The notes under the pieces were generated by a model that was given only the letters and a program-made list of their open reading frames with translations, was not told the origin of the DNA and did not search any database. Made by a program: the position numbers and the translations under genes. A stretch of DNA of 13,954 nucleotides from Sphingomonas sp. CCH9-E2 (lineage in GTDB: Bacteria > Pseudomonadota > Alphaproteobacteria > Sphingomonadales > Sphingomonadaceae), in contig NZ_LSJM01000321.1 of the NCBI RefSeq assembly GCF_001557215.1, positions 1 through 13,954 of the forward strand. The letters run 5' to 3'. Positions 6,928-13,636 of this stretch are shown here, piece by piece; position 1 is the stretch's first letter; each line of letters begins with the position of its first letter.

Positions 6928-6935
6928 GGGTGACA

Positions 6936-7907
6936 GTGTCGACGCGACTTGACCGGATGCGTCTCAATTGCCGCCTCGTCACGCGCGTGCTTGGCGAACA
7001 AGTATTTGCCGCGACTCTCGATTTGGGTAACCGGCTGCCGGCCGAACTGGTCCGCGCGCGGATGGTCTGCATTCCGATCCTGATTTCCGTCACCCGCGAT
7101 CTGATCGATCGCAAGATGCGCGGCCCGGCGGTGGCGCGCGGCCCGTCGATCAATGCCATTGCCGCGTCGCTGAACCTCCCGTTCGAAACCGTGCGGCGCA
7201 ACGTGCAACGCATGGTCGAGCTGGGTTGGCTCGCAATCGATCTAGGCGGCGGCGTGTCGCTGCCCGAACCGATGCCACGGGCGCTGGCCGACTGGTGCGT
7301 CGATCTCGGCCGCCGTCTGCGCCGTGCCGCCGCAACGATGGAGACGTTGGGCGCGAGCGACCCCGGCGCGCTTGGTGCCGGCACCTGCGACAATAGCTGC
7401 ACGCTGGCGGCCCTCGACCTGTTCCTGATCATGGCCGGGACGTCGCAGCATTTTCAGCTGCGCTATACCGAATTGTTTCTGGTCCATTTCGTCTGTTCGG
7501 CCAGCGTCGTGCACCTCAACGACGAACCGCCGGGAACGATGCCCTTCGCGCGTGTAGACACCGCACCAGACTCGACCCAGCGCCTCTTCGTGCCGATGTC
7601 GGATCTTGCGCGATTGCTCGGAATCTCACGTTCGACGATCTATCGCCTCGTTTCCGATGCGGCGGGCGCGGAGCTGTTCGAGCGTCGCGGGAACGGCGTC
7701 CGCGCGTCGGACCGTTTCCTCACCAGCCCAGCCTATATCGAGGCGCTGGAGCTGATCGCCGGGCGCACCGCGACCTTGTTATCACGGGTCGAGCGGCACC
7801 GCTGCGGAATGGGCTGCACGGCGCTTGACCATGTGCTCCGCAGACCGCGGCCGTGGCGGCAGAGCGAGGGCGCCGTTCAACACGTCCAACATGCGGCAAT
7901 GGGCTGA
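6936..7907 (+). CDS. Putative transcriptional regulator with two winged-helix-type HTH motifs (family not recognised)
   Basis: I do not recognise the family. The 323-residue protein has two helix-turn-helix segments. The first, about residues 71-92 (INAIAASLNLPFETVRRNV), is followed by a wing-like stretch with GGG near 104-106. The second, about 221-242 (MSDLARLLGISRSTIYRLV), is followed by a wing-like ERRGNGVRA. Both are preceded by a hydrophobic helix and resemble each other, suggesting an internal duplication. No ligand-binding or receiver domain and no membrane segment is evident; the last 30 residues are His/Arg-rich with CGMGC near 290-294. The GTG at 6936 fits the GGGAAGG ribosome site; GTG 6930 and ATG 6957 are alternatives. 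Divergent from cheA, so it may act on the shared control region. Cytoplasmic by prediction. Confidence 0.8.
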   Translation: MSTRLDRMRLNCRLVTRVLGEQVFAATLDLGNRLPAELVRARMVCIPILISVTRDLIDRKMRGPAVARGPSINAIAASLNLPFETVRRNVQRMVELGWLAIDLGGGVSLPEPMPRALADWCVDLGRRLRRAAATMETLGASDPGALGAGTCDNSCTLAALDLFLIMAGTSQHFQLRYTELFLVHFVCSASVVHLNDEPPGTMPFARVDTAPDSTQRLFVPMSDLARLLGISRSTIYRLVSDAAGAELFERRGNGVRASDRFLTSPAYIEALELIAGRTATLLSRVERHRCGMGCTALDHVLRRPRPWRQSEGAVQHVQHAAMG

Positions 7908-7921
7908 GCCGCGCAGCGCGC

Positions 7922-8261
7922 TCAGGCCAGCCAGCCGCTCCGCCGCCAGCTGATGTCGCGCGCGGCAATCTCGCGCCGCAGTAAATCGATCATCACCCCG
8001 TCATCCAGCCCCCACCGCCCGCGCATAGGCGCGCACAGCACCGATCAGGTAAACGGGGGCGGCAAATTCGGTATAGTCCTCGGCCTCAATCGCCGCGACA
8101 AAGGATTCGGCGAAACGCGTGACGCGCGCAATGTCGGCCAGCTCAAGCCCCCGGCGGTCCCGTTCCGCCGCCAGCACCGCACCGCACGACGCGCCCGGCG
8201 CGACAGCCGTGTCACCGAGATCCATGGGCAACGACGGAAGGGGGAACTCGGCGTTAAACAT
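7922..8261 (-). pseudogene. RodZ-type HTH_25 domain protein, frameshifted by one extra base
   Basis: The reading frame from ATG 8261 (AGGAG ribosome site 7 nt upstream) gives a HTH_25 domain like the N-terminus of RodZ: GAVLAAERDRRGLELADIAR, then FVAAIEAEDYTEF, then VYLIGAVRAYARAVG. It stops at 8001 directly after VGAG. Removing one G from the five-G run (CCCCC at 8009-8013 on the plus strand) makes it read VGLDDGVMIDLLRREIAA and on to a stop at 7922. GLD is what these domains normally carry after the RAYA helix. The repaired product would be about 112 residues with no transmembrane segment, unlike full RodZ. Either a real frameshift or a homopolymer sequencing error; even the short form keeps nearly the whole HTH. 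It lies 64 nt downstream of the GST gene and converges with the double-HTH regulator. Confidence 0.75.
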
Positions 8262-8325
8262 GCGGCGGCTCCTGTGGGTCGCGCCGGCTAATGAAAAGGC
8301 TTACAGCCCGCAACGACAACGATAC

Positions 8326-8988
8326 TCATTTTGGTACCGTAACGATTGGCTCAGTGTGCGGAGCCCGCCACTGCTCCCGCACCGCCATCACGCGCGCGAA
8401 CAGAGCTGACCCGAGAAACGCCTCAAGCCAAGCGTAAACCCGGGCCAGATCCTGCGCCGCGAACCAGTCGCGATCCACCGCTGCAAATTGCCGCACGAAG
8501 GGCAGGATTGCCGCGTCGGCGAGGCCAAAGTGCGCGCCGCTTAGATAGGGCTGGGCGGCGAGCCGCGCCTCAAGCCCGTGCAGAATCGCCAGCGCCGCCG
8601 TGCGGTGATCGACCCCGTCCGCCGGATAGCGGTCGGGATATTTGTAGCGGTCTAGGTGATGCTTGAACGCGCCGTCATTGGTCGCGATCAACTCAACATC
8701 ATCGCCCGCCAGCCAGCGCTCGGGATCGTTCCGCGCCAGCGCCCAGCGCATGATGTCGATGCTCTCGTCGATCACCGCGCCATCGGGCAGCACCAGCACC
8801 GGCACTGTCCCCTTCGGCGATGCGGCGAGCATCTCCGCCGGCTTGTCGCGCAGCTTGACCTCGCGATGTTCCACCGCCGTCTCGCTCACCGCCAGCGCGA
8901 GTCGCGCCCGGATCGCATAGGGGCAGCGGCGGAAGCTGTAGAGGATCGGGTCAGTCAGCGCCGGGTTCCGGGAACACGGCGCCGACAT
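8326..8988 (-). CDS. Glutathione S-transferase family protein
   Basis: Predicted cytoplasmic GST-fold enzyme that would conjugate or reduce substrates with glutathione; the substrate is not evident. The N-terminal thioredoxin-like domain shows [18 protein letters not shown] with Cys22 in a glutaredoxin-like CPY motif, then [12 protein letters not shown] with the cis-Pro, and [11 protein letters not shown]. An all-helical domain follows, with [15 protein letters not shown] and [20 protein letters not shown]. The start is unsettled: ATG 8988 overlaps trhO by 38 nt and adds about 11 residues before LTDPILYSF. Relatives usually begin at that point, where this sequence has CTG (8956-8958) in place of ATG. 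Part of a chpT-trhO-GST cluster on one strand. Family call firm, exact start not. Confidence 0.9.
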   Translation of the reverse strand: MSAPCSRNPALTDPILYSFRRCPYAIRARLALAVSETAVEHREVKLRDKPAEMLAASPKGTVPVLVLPDGAVIDESIDIMRWALARNDPERWLAGDDVELIATNDGAFKHHLDRYKYPDRYPADGVDHRTAALAILHGLEARLAAQPYLSGAHFGLADAAILPFVRQFAAVDRDWFAAQDLARVYAWLEAFLGSALFARVMAVREQWRAPHTEPIVTVPK

Positions 8989-9895
8989 GCGCCTCGCCGC
9001 GCTGCGCCGCCAGCTGCGCCTGGCGATGCCGCTCGGCATAGCTGGCGCGCTGCTCCTCGGTGCGCGTGCCGATACAGGCGGGGCAGCTCACCCCCTCGAC
9101 ATAGTCCGGCGACTGCCGCGCCTCCGGGCTGACCGGCATCCGGCACGCGCGGCACAGGACATGGTCGCCGACCTCAAGCCCGTGTTTCACCGCCACCCGC
9201 TCGTCGAACACGAAGCATTCGCCGTCCCACAGGCTGCGGTCCTGCGGCACCTGCTCGAGATAGGCGAGGATACCGCCCTTGAGGTGATAGACCTGATCCA
9301 CCCCCTCGGCCTTGGCGAACGCGGTCGATTTCTCGCAGCGGATGCCGCCGGTGCAGAACATCGCGATCTTGGGCGTCCGCCCCTCCGCCTCGATCTCCGC
9401 ACGCTTGGCGCGGAACCAGTCGGGAAACTCGCTGAAGCTGCGCGTCTTCGGGTCGATCGCCCCGCGAAAGGTGCCGATCGCCACTTCGTAATCGTTGCGC
9501 GTATCGATCAGCACCGTGTCGGGATCGGCGATCAGGTCGTTCCACTCGGTCGGCGCGACATAATGGCCGACGCCCGCCAACGGATCGATATCCGGTTGGC
9601 CCATCGTCACGATCTCGCGCTTCAGCCGCACCTTCATCCGGTGGAACGGCATCGCCGCGGCGTGCGAGAATTTGACGTCGATGTCGGCGCAGCCGGGCAG
9701 CGCGCGGACATGCGCCAGCGCCGCGTCGATTGCCGCATCGCTGCCCGCGATCGTCCCGTTGATTCCCTCACGTGCCAGCAGCAGCGTGCCCTTCACCCCC
9801 TGCGCGACGCACAGGTCTAGCAACGGACCGCGAATGGCCGCCGGATCGTCGAACCGGGTAAACTGGTACAGCGCCGCGACGCGCACTTGGCTCAT
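8951..9895 (-). CDS. trhO: Oxygen-dependent tRNA uridine(34) hydroxylase TrhO (YceA family, rhodanese domain)
   Basis: TrhO hydroxylates uridine 34 of certain tRNAs to 5-hydroxyuridine using oxygen, a step toward the wobble-position cmo5U/mo5U modifications. The 314-residue protein has an N-terminal acylphosphatase-like domain ([18 protein letters not shown], then [16 protein letters not shown]). A rhodanese domain follows, with [20 protein letters not shown] and the active loop [10 protein letters not shown] (C181, C187). A Cys-rich tail ([12 protein letters not shown] ... SCPAC) may bind metal. The length is usual for the family. Start and stop are tightly set: the ATG overlaps the chpT stop by one base (TGATG), and the 3' end overlaps the GST gene. 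Confidence 0.95.
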   Translation of the reverse strand: MSQVRVAALYQFTRFDDPAAIRGPLLDLCVAQGVKGTLLLAREGINGTIAGSDAAIDAALAHVRALPGCADIDVKFSHAAAMPFHRMKVRLKREIVTMGQPDIDPLAGVGHYVAPTEWNDLIADPDTVLIDTRNDYEVAIGTFRGAIDPKTRSFSEFPDWFRAKRAEIEAEGRTPKIAMFCTGGIRCEKSTAFAKAEGVDQVYHLKGGILAYLEQVPQDRSLWDGECFVFDERVAVKHGLEVGDHVLCRACRMPVSPEARQSPDYVEGVSCPACIGTRTEEQRASYAERHRQAQLAAQRGEAHVGAVFPEPGAD

Positions 9896-10539
9896 CAGGC
9901 GACCTTGAACGCTGCCCCGAACAGCAGCACGTCGGCGTCGGGCGGCGAAACCTGCAGTTCGCCCCCACCCTGCGTCACCAGCTGGTGCACCAGATAGGCC
10001 GCCGCCGCGCGCGGGGTCACCGGCGAGTCGCCCGTGTCGCCGCTCAGCGCGCCACGCAGTTCGCCGTCCAGCACGATGCGCGGCCCCTGCGCGCGCACCA
10101 CGATCTCGACCATGTCGTCGCGCGCCTCGGCACCGATATCCAGCTGGCCGCCGCGCACCAGCGCGTCGCCGCCGATCAGCGCGAGGTTGAGCAGCACCTT
10201 GATCACCTGCTTGGGCAGCACCGGATCCTCGACCATCCAGCCGATCGACACGCGGTGATTGTCGCCGAACAGCCCATCGATCGCCGCCTGCGCCTCACGC
10301 GTGTCGACGGTATCGCCAAACCCGCCCGCCGCGCCGAACGCCAGCCGGAAGAATTTCAGCTTGTTCGCGCTCGCCTTCGCGCTCTCGGCCAGCAATTCCA
10401 GGCAGCGCGCGCGCATCTCGGGATCATGCTCGTCCGCGAGCAGCTCCAGCCCGTTGTTGAGCGCGCCCACCGGGCTCAGCAGGTCATGGCACAGGCGCGA
10501 GCAGAGCAGGCTGGCAAAGTCGGTCGGCGAAATGTTCAT
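9895..10539 (-). CDS. chpT: Histidine phosphotransferase ChpT
   Basis: In Alphaproteobacteria ChpT moves phosphate from the CckA receiver to CtrA and CpdR, linking cell-cycle sensing to transcription and proteolysis. The 214-residue protein has the family hallmark [20 protein letters not shown] with the likely phospho-site H18 in a DHp-like helical hairpin. A degenerate ATPase-like domain follows ([17 protein letters not shown] near the former N box, no intact G boxes), as expected of a dimeric phosphotransferase that no longer binds ATP. I chose ATG 10539 because GGGAG stands 5 nt before it; ATG 10551 would add four residues. The longer open frame upstream to 10860 runs antisense through the hydrolase gene and is not coding. 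First gene of the chpT-trhO-GST group. Confidence 0.92.
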   Translation of the reverse strand: MNISPTDFASLLCSRLCHDLLSPVGALNNGLELLADEHDPEMRARCLELLAESAKASANKLKFFRLAFGAAGGFGDTVDTREAQAAIDGLFGDNHRVSIGWMVEDPVLPKQVIKVLLNLALIGGDALVRGGQLDIGAEARDDMVEIVVRAQGPRIVLDGELRGALSGDTGDSPVTPRAAAAYLVHQLVTQGGGELQVSPPDADVLLFGAAFKVA

Positions 10540-10659
10540 GGATGCTCCCATTGCTCCACCGCCCCTTTGGCCCAGCCGCGCCGCCGCTGCAAGCGCGCCC
10601 TCTTCGCAAGCCACCCGTTCTTGGCTAGCGTCCGCCGCAAATCGATTGGGAGAGATTGC
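10540..10659. promoter_or_regulatory. Divergent promoter region between chpT and the serine hydrolase gene
   Basis: The 120 nt must hold start signals for both genes. At the plus end GGGAGAG (10648-10654) is a good ribosome site for ATG 10660, and at the minus end GGGAG (10545-10549) serves chpT. TTGGCT at 10621-10626 could be a plus-strand -35, but no matching -10 is clear. I see no CtrA-like box here. Confidence 0.5.
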
Positions 10660-11934
10660 ATGCGGCATTTCATGACAGCGTTGACGGCACTCGCGCTCAC
10701 TACGACGGCGGCCCCCGCGCTCGCCCAGACGCGCGCAGCGCCAGCCGACGCGGTCAAGCTCGATACCAAGCGGATCGATGCGATGCTGGCCAAGATGATC
10801 GCCGATGGCCGCGCGGTCGGCGGGTCGGTGCTGGTGTGGAAGGACGGGCGCGAGGTGCATTTCGCGGCGCGCGGCGTCGCCGACCGTGAGGCCGCCCGGC
10901 CCTTTGCCCGCGACACGCTGGTGCAGATCTGGTCGATGACCAAGCCGGTGACTGGCGTAGCCCTCATGCAGCTGTGGGAACAGGGCAAGTTCCGCCTCGA
11001 CGATCCGCTCGCCCGCTACCTCCCCGATTTTGCCAATATGCAGGTGCAGGACGGCACCGGCCCCGACGGCAAGCCGCTATGGCGTGCCGCGAGCCGCCCG
11101 ATCACCATCCGCGACGTGCTGCGCCACACCGCCGGTTTCGCCTATGGCGACGGTCCGACCCCGGCGCACAAGGCGTTCGCCGCCGCCGACCCACTCAACC
11201 CGCAGAACACGCTCGCTGAATTCGGTCGTCGGCTGGCCAAGGTGCCGCTGCTGTCCGAACCCGGCACCGAATGGCATTACAGCGCCGGAGTCGATGTCCA
11301 GGCGCTGCTGGTCGAGCGCCTGTCGGGCATGAAGTTCACCGACTATGTCCAGCAGCACATCTTCGACCCGCTCAAGATGCGCGAGGCCGGCTGGCACCAG
11401 CCGATGGACCGCCTCCCCCGCTTCGCCGCGACCTATGTGAAGGGCCCGACCGGCATGACGCGCCAGCCCGAGGCGGCGATGCGGGAGCGCAACTTCCCCG
11501 GCGTGCCGCTGACCATGGGCGGCGCCGGGATCGTCGCGCCGATCGACGATTATATGCGCTTTGCCCGGATGCTGCTGAACGGCGGCGAGCTGGACGGCGC
11601 CCGCCTGCTCAAGCCCGCGACGATCCGACTGATGGCGACCGACATGCTCGACCCGGCGATCAAGGAACGCGAATGGCTGATGGGCAAGATCGACGGCGGC
11701 TTCGGCGTCAACTTCGCTGTCCGCACGGCACGGCCCGCCAGCCCTGACCGCAATCGCGGCGCAGTCGGCGAATTCTTCTGGGACGGCGCGGCGAGCACGC
11801 TGTTCTGGGTCGATCCCGCCAACAACATGGCGGTGGTGTTCTTCGTCCAGACCTTCCCGTTCGACGGCACGCTCCACACCGATATCCGCAAGGCGGTGTA
11901 CGGCGCGGACTATCTGGGGCCGAAGGGCGATTGA
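10660..11934 (+). CDS. Secreted serine hydrolase of the class C beta-lactamase/esterase family
   Basis: Predicted periplasmic serine hydrolase, probably an esterase or peptidase-like enzyme rather than a true beta-lactamase. It opens with a signal peptide (hydrophobic LTALALTTTAAPA, cleavage likely after ALAQ near residue 23). The nucleophile motif is SMTK with S92 and K95; the second motif is Y207-S-A where beta-lactamases have Tyr-x-Asn; the KTG box is replaced by WDG in FFWDGAASTLFWVDP, as in many EstB-like members. Length of 424 residues is usual. The start is set by GGGAGAG a few bases upstream and by the signal peptide; the frame stays open for 675 nt further upstream, but that part lies antisense to chpT. 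Convergent with the HxlR-type gene, one base between stops. Confidence 0.94.
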   Translation: MRHFMTALTALALTTTAAPALAQTRAAPADAVKLDTKRIDAMLAKMIADGRAVGGSVLVWKDGREVHFAARGVADREAARPFARDTLVQIWSMTKPVTGVALMQLWEQGKFRLDDPLARYLPDFANMQVQDGTGPDGKPLWRAASRPITIRDVLRHTAGFAYGDGPTPAHKAFAAADPLNPQNTLAEFGRRLAKVPLLSEPGTEWHYSAGVDVQALLVERLSGMKFTDYVQQHIFDPLKMREAGWHQPMDRLPRFAATYVKGPTGMTRQPEAAMRERNFPGVPLTMGGAGIVAPIDDYMRFARMLLNGGELDGARLLKPATIRLMATDMLDPAIKEREWLMGKIDGGFGVNFAVRTARPASPDRNRGAVGEFFWDGAASTLFWVDPANNMAVVFFVQTFPFDGTLHTDIRKAVYGADYLGPKGD

Positions 11935-11935
11935 T

Positions 11936-12312
11936 CTATCGGTCGCGCGCGTCGAACCCGGCGCGCGCAACGCCGACCGCGTCGAGGTTGGCCTCGGCCC
12001 AATGCCATACCCCGCAGAACGCCTCGCCCAAACTCTCCCCCAGCGGGGTCAGGCGATAATCGACGCGCGGCGGGACGACCGCGTGGACCGTGCGCGTCAC
12101 GAATCGTCGCGCTCCATCCGCCGCAGCGTCTGGGTCAGCATTTTCTGGCTGATCCCTGGGATCGCGCGCGAAATCTGGGTGAAGCGCATCTCGCCACCTT
12201 CATCCAGCGTTTCGAGCAGCAGCATCGTCCATTTGTCCGCCACGGTGCCGATCAGTTCATAGACCAGCGCATCGACGCGCGGGTCGCTCGCATGCCATTC
12301 GCCATTGCCCAT
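11936..12312 (-). pseudogene. HxlR-family transcriptional regulator, frameshifted by one missing base
   Basis: From ATG 12312 the frame reads a typical HxlR winged helix: LIGTVADKWTMLLLETLDEG, RFTQISRAIPGISQKMLTQT, LRRMERD. It then stops at 12097. The next frame carries the rest of the domain (FVTRTVHAVVPPRVDYRLTP, then LGESLGEAF) down to a stop at 11936. Inserting one G in the codon after RMERD (near 12105) joins the two as RDGFVTRTV, the normal family sequence, giving about 125 residues. So this is a one-base deletion or a sequencing error. If real, the wing is lost and DNA binding is probably abolished. An alternative start is GTG 12321. It faces an SDR gene, the usual target of such regulators. 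Confidence 0.82.
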
Positions 12313-12414
12313 CGCCCACACTCTCTTTTCGGTAAGTATAATTCTTTCGGGTGCCTTCTTTCGCGTCGATAGCGTCGCCCTAAATCCCCGTCACCACCTT
12401 CCATGGAGACGCAG
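12313..12414. promoter_or_regulatory. Divergent promoter and possible operator between HxlR-type gene and SDR gene
   Basis: AT-richer than its surroundings. TATAAT at 12337-12342 is a perfect plus-strand -10, and TATACT (12340-12335) reads the other way, so back-to-back promoters may overlap, though no good -35 is visible for either. GTAAGT at 12332-12337 and two direct copies of TTCTTTCG (12342-12349 and 12356-12363, 14 nt apart) are candidate operator parts. HxlR regulators commonly bind such divergent regions; binding here is inferred. Confidence 0.45.
12405..12409 (+). promoter_or_regulatory. Shine-Dalgarno GGAGA deciding the SDR start
   Basis: GGAGA sits 5 nt before ATG 12415. The alternative ATG 12403 overlaps the front of this element and has no ribosome site of its own, so 12415 is preferred. 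Confidence 0.6.
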
Positions 12415-13176
12415 ATGAAGCACAGCGGCAACACCATCCTCATCACCGGCGGCGGATCGGGCATCGGCGAGGCGCTCGCCCATCGCCTGCACGACGCGGG
12501 CAACACCGTGATCGTCGCCGGCCGCCGCCGCGATGCGCTCGATGCCGCGATCGCCGGCCGCGCGAACATGCACGCCATGACGCTCGACATCGACAGCGCC
12601 GACGCGATCGAGGCGTTCGCCGCCGAGGTCATTGCCGCGCACACGAACCTCAACGTGCTGATCAACAATGCCGGGATCATGCGCTACGAGGATCTGTCCG
12701 CGCGCCGCGACCTGAGCGATGCCGAGGCGACGATCACCACCAATTTGCTAGGCCCGATCCGCCTTACCAACGCGCTGGTCGATCACTTGAAGGCGCAGCC
12801 CGACGCCGCGATCGTCAACGTCACCTCGGGCCTCGCCTTCGTGCCGTTGGTCATCGCCGCAACCTACAGCGCGACCAAGGCGGCAATACACAGCTACACG
12901 CTCTCGCTCCGCGACGCGCTGGCGGGATCGGTGGAAGTCATCGAACTGGCCCCGCCCGCCGTCCAGACCGACCTCACCCCCGGCCAGCGCGAACGTGCGG
13001 GCTATCAGCCGCTCGACGATTTCGCGGACGAGGTGATGGCGCTGTTTGGCCAAAAGCCGACGCCAAAGGAAGTGCTGGTCGAGCGCGTGATGCCCCTGCG
13101 CAATGCCGAGGCGGAGGGCCGCTTCGACGCGACACTCGCGCAACTCACCGCGATGGTGAAGAGCGCGCAGCACTGA
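12415..13176 (+). CDS. Short-chain dehydrogenase/reductase, DltE-like (COG3967 type)
   Basis: Predicted NAD(P)-dependent oxidoreductase; substrate unknown. The 253-residue protein has the cofactor motif TGGGSGIG at 11-18, NNAG at 84-87, N110, S138 and the catalytic Y151-SAT-K155. AGRRRD after the second strand suggests NADPH preference. The segment ELAPPAVQTDLTPG after the catalytic lysine is typical of the DltE-like group, which despite its name is widespread in Gram-negatives without D-alanylation. The start at 12415 rests on GGAGA 5 nt upstream; ATG 12403 would add four residues. Divergent from a HxlR-type regulator, a common pairing for stress- or electrophile-induced SDRs. With that regulator broken, this gene may be constantly expressed; that is inference. 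Confidence 0.93.
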   Translation: MKHSGNTILITGGGSGIGEALAHRLHDAGNTVIVAGRRRDALDAAIAGRANMHAMTLDIDSADAIEAFAAEVIAAHTNLNVLINNAGIMRYEDLSARRDLSDAEATITTNLLGPIRLTNALVDHLKAQPDAAIVNVTSGLAFVPLVIAATYSATKAAIHSYTLSLRDALAGSVEVIELAPPAVQTDLTPGQRERAGYQPLDDFADEVMALFGQKPTPKEVLVERVMPLRNAEAEGRFDATLAQLTAMVKSAQH

Positions 13177-13188
13177 CCACTCCCCTTG

Positions 13189-13225
13189 CCCCGGCCTTGA
13201 GCCGGGGCCGGGCTTCTTCGCCCGG
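13189..13225. terminator. Tandem hairpins between convergent SDR and JAMM genes
   Basis: CCCCGGC-CTTGA-GCCGGGG (13189-13207, 7-bp stem, 5-nt loop) is followed at once by CCGGGC-TTCTTC-GCCCGG (13208-13225, 6-bp stem, 6-nt loop). Together they fill most of the 49-nt gap between two convergent stops and abut the JAMM stop codon. There is no U-run on either strand, so if they terminate transcription they do so as GC-rich or Rho-assisted ends. The first arm may also be a dispersed intergenic repeat of sphingomonads; that is inference. Confidence 0.6.
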
Positions 13226-13624
13226 TCAGGCGAGTTCCACCAGCTCGAACCGCCCATGCAGCCCGTTTGCCCCCGCGCGCCACGCCGTTACCGCGTCGCC
13301 CGCGACGATCACCCACAGCTTCCCGTCCGCCGCCGCCATCGCCGCATCGGTGGCGGACGGGGTCGCGTCGCCCGAGGGGTGCGAGTGCCAATAGCCGATG
13401 ACCCTGTCCCCGCCCGCCCGCTCCGCCTTCAGCGCGGCGATCAGCGCCGCCGGGTCGATCTCGAACCGCCGCGTGGGATCGTTGGACACATTGGTGGCGA
13501 CACTCGCCCGTTCGATCCCATCGGACCCGAACAGCAAGCCGCACGCCTCCAGCGGCGCGGCTTCCGCCGCCGCCTGCTGGATTAGTTCGATAACACAGCT
13601 TGAAATCCGCAAACCCATGCCCAT
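13226..13624 (-). CDS. M67-family JAMM/MPN+ metallopeptidase
   Basis: Predicted zinc isopeptidase. The 132-residue single-domain protein carries a complete JAMM signature: E26 (LEACGLLFG), H80-S-H82-P, S90 and D93 (SATD), with correct HxH-x10-D spacing. Prokaryotic JAMM proteins process ubiquitin-like sulfur carriers or remove similar C-terminal tags, but no ThiS, MoaD or E1-like gene is in the window, so the substrate is open. Start at ATG 13624 or 13618; neither has a clear ribosome site, and the upstream open frame to the window end is antisense to the pseudouridine synthase gene. Its start codon lies only 12 nt from that of the divergent neighbour. Ends against the tandem hairpins. Confidence 0.92.
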   Translation of the reverse strand: MGMGLRISSCVIELIQQAAAEAAPLEACGLLFGSDGIERASVATNVSNDPTRRFEIDPAALIAALKAERAGGDRVIGYWHSHPSGDATPSATDAAMAAADGKLWVIVAGDAVTAWRAGANGLHGRFELVELA

Positions 13625-13636
13625 CTGCGTAGCGCA

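Larger units (their letters stand above)
6691..6935. promoter_or_regulatory. Divergent control region between cheA and the double-HTH regulator gene
   Basis: This is the longest gene-free stretch in the window and visibly less GC-rich than its surroundings near 6780-6890. It must hold the promoter of the che operon (minus) and of the regulator (plus). It carries a CtrA-like box, a perfect 14-nt palindrome, three further short dyads and a hairpin next to the plus-strand ribosome site; these are listed separately where they stand out. TATACT at 6866-6871 could be a plus-strand -10, but I see no convincing -35. No EcfG-type (GGAAC/CGTT) or sigma-28-type pair is evident. Confidence 0.7.

Noticed and set aside
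9985..10659. 225-codon upstream extension of the serine hydrolase
   Set aside because: It runs antisense through chpT. The signal peptide and GGGAGAG ribosome site place the true start at 10660.
10660..11934. Antibiotic-resistance beta-lactamase (AmpC)
   Set aside because: The Tyr-x-Asn and KTG boxes are replaced by YSA and WDG, which points to an esterase-like relative rather than AmpC.
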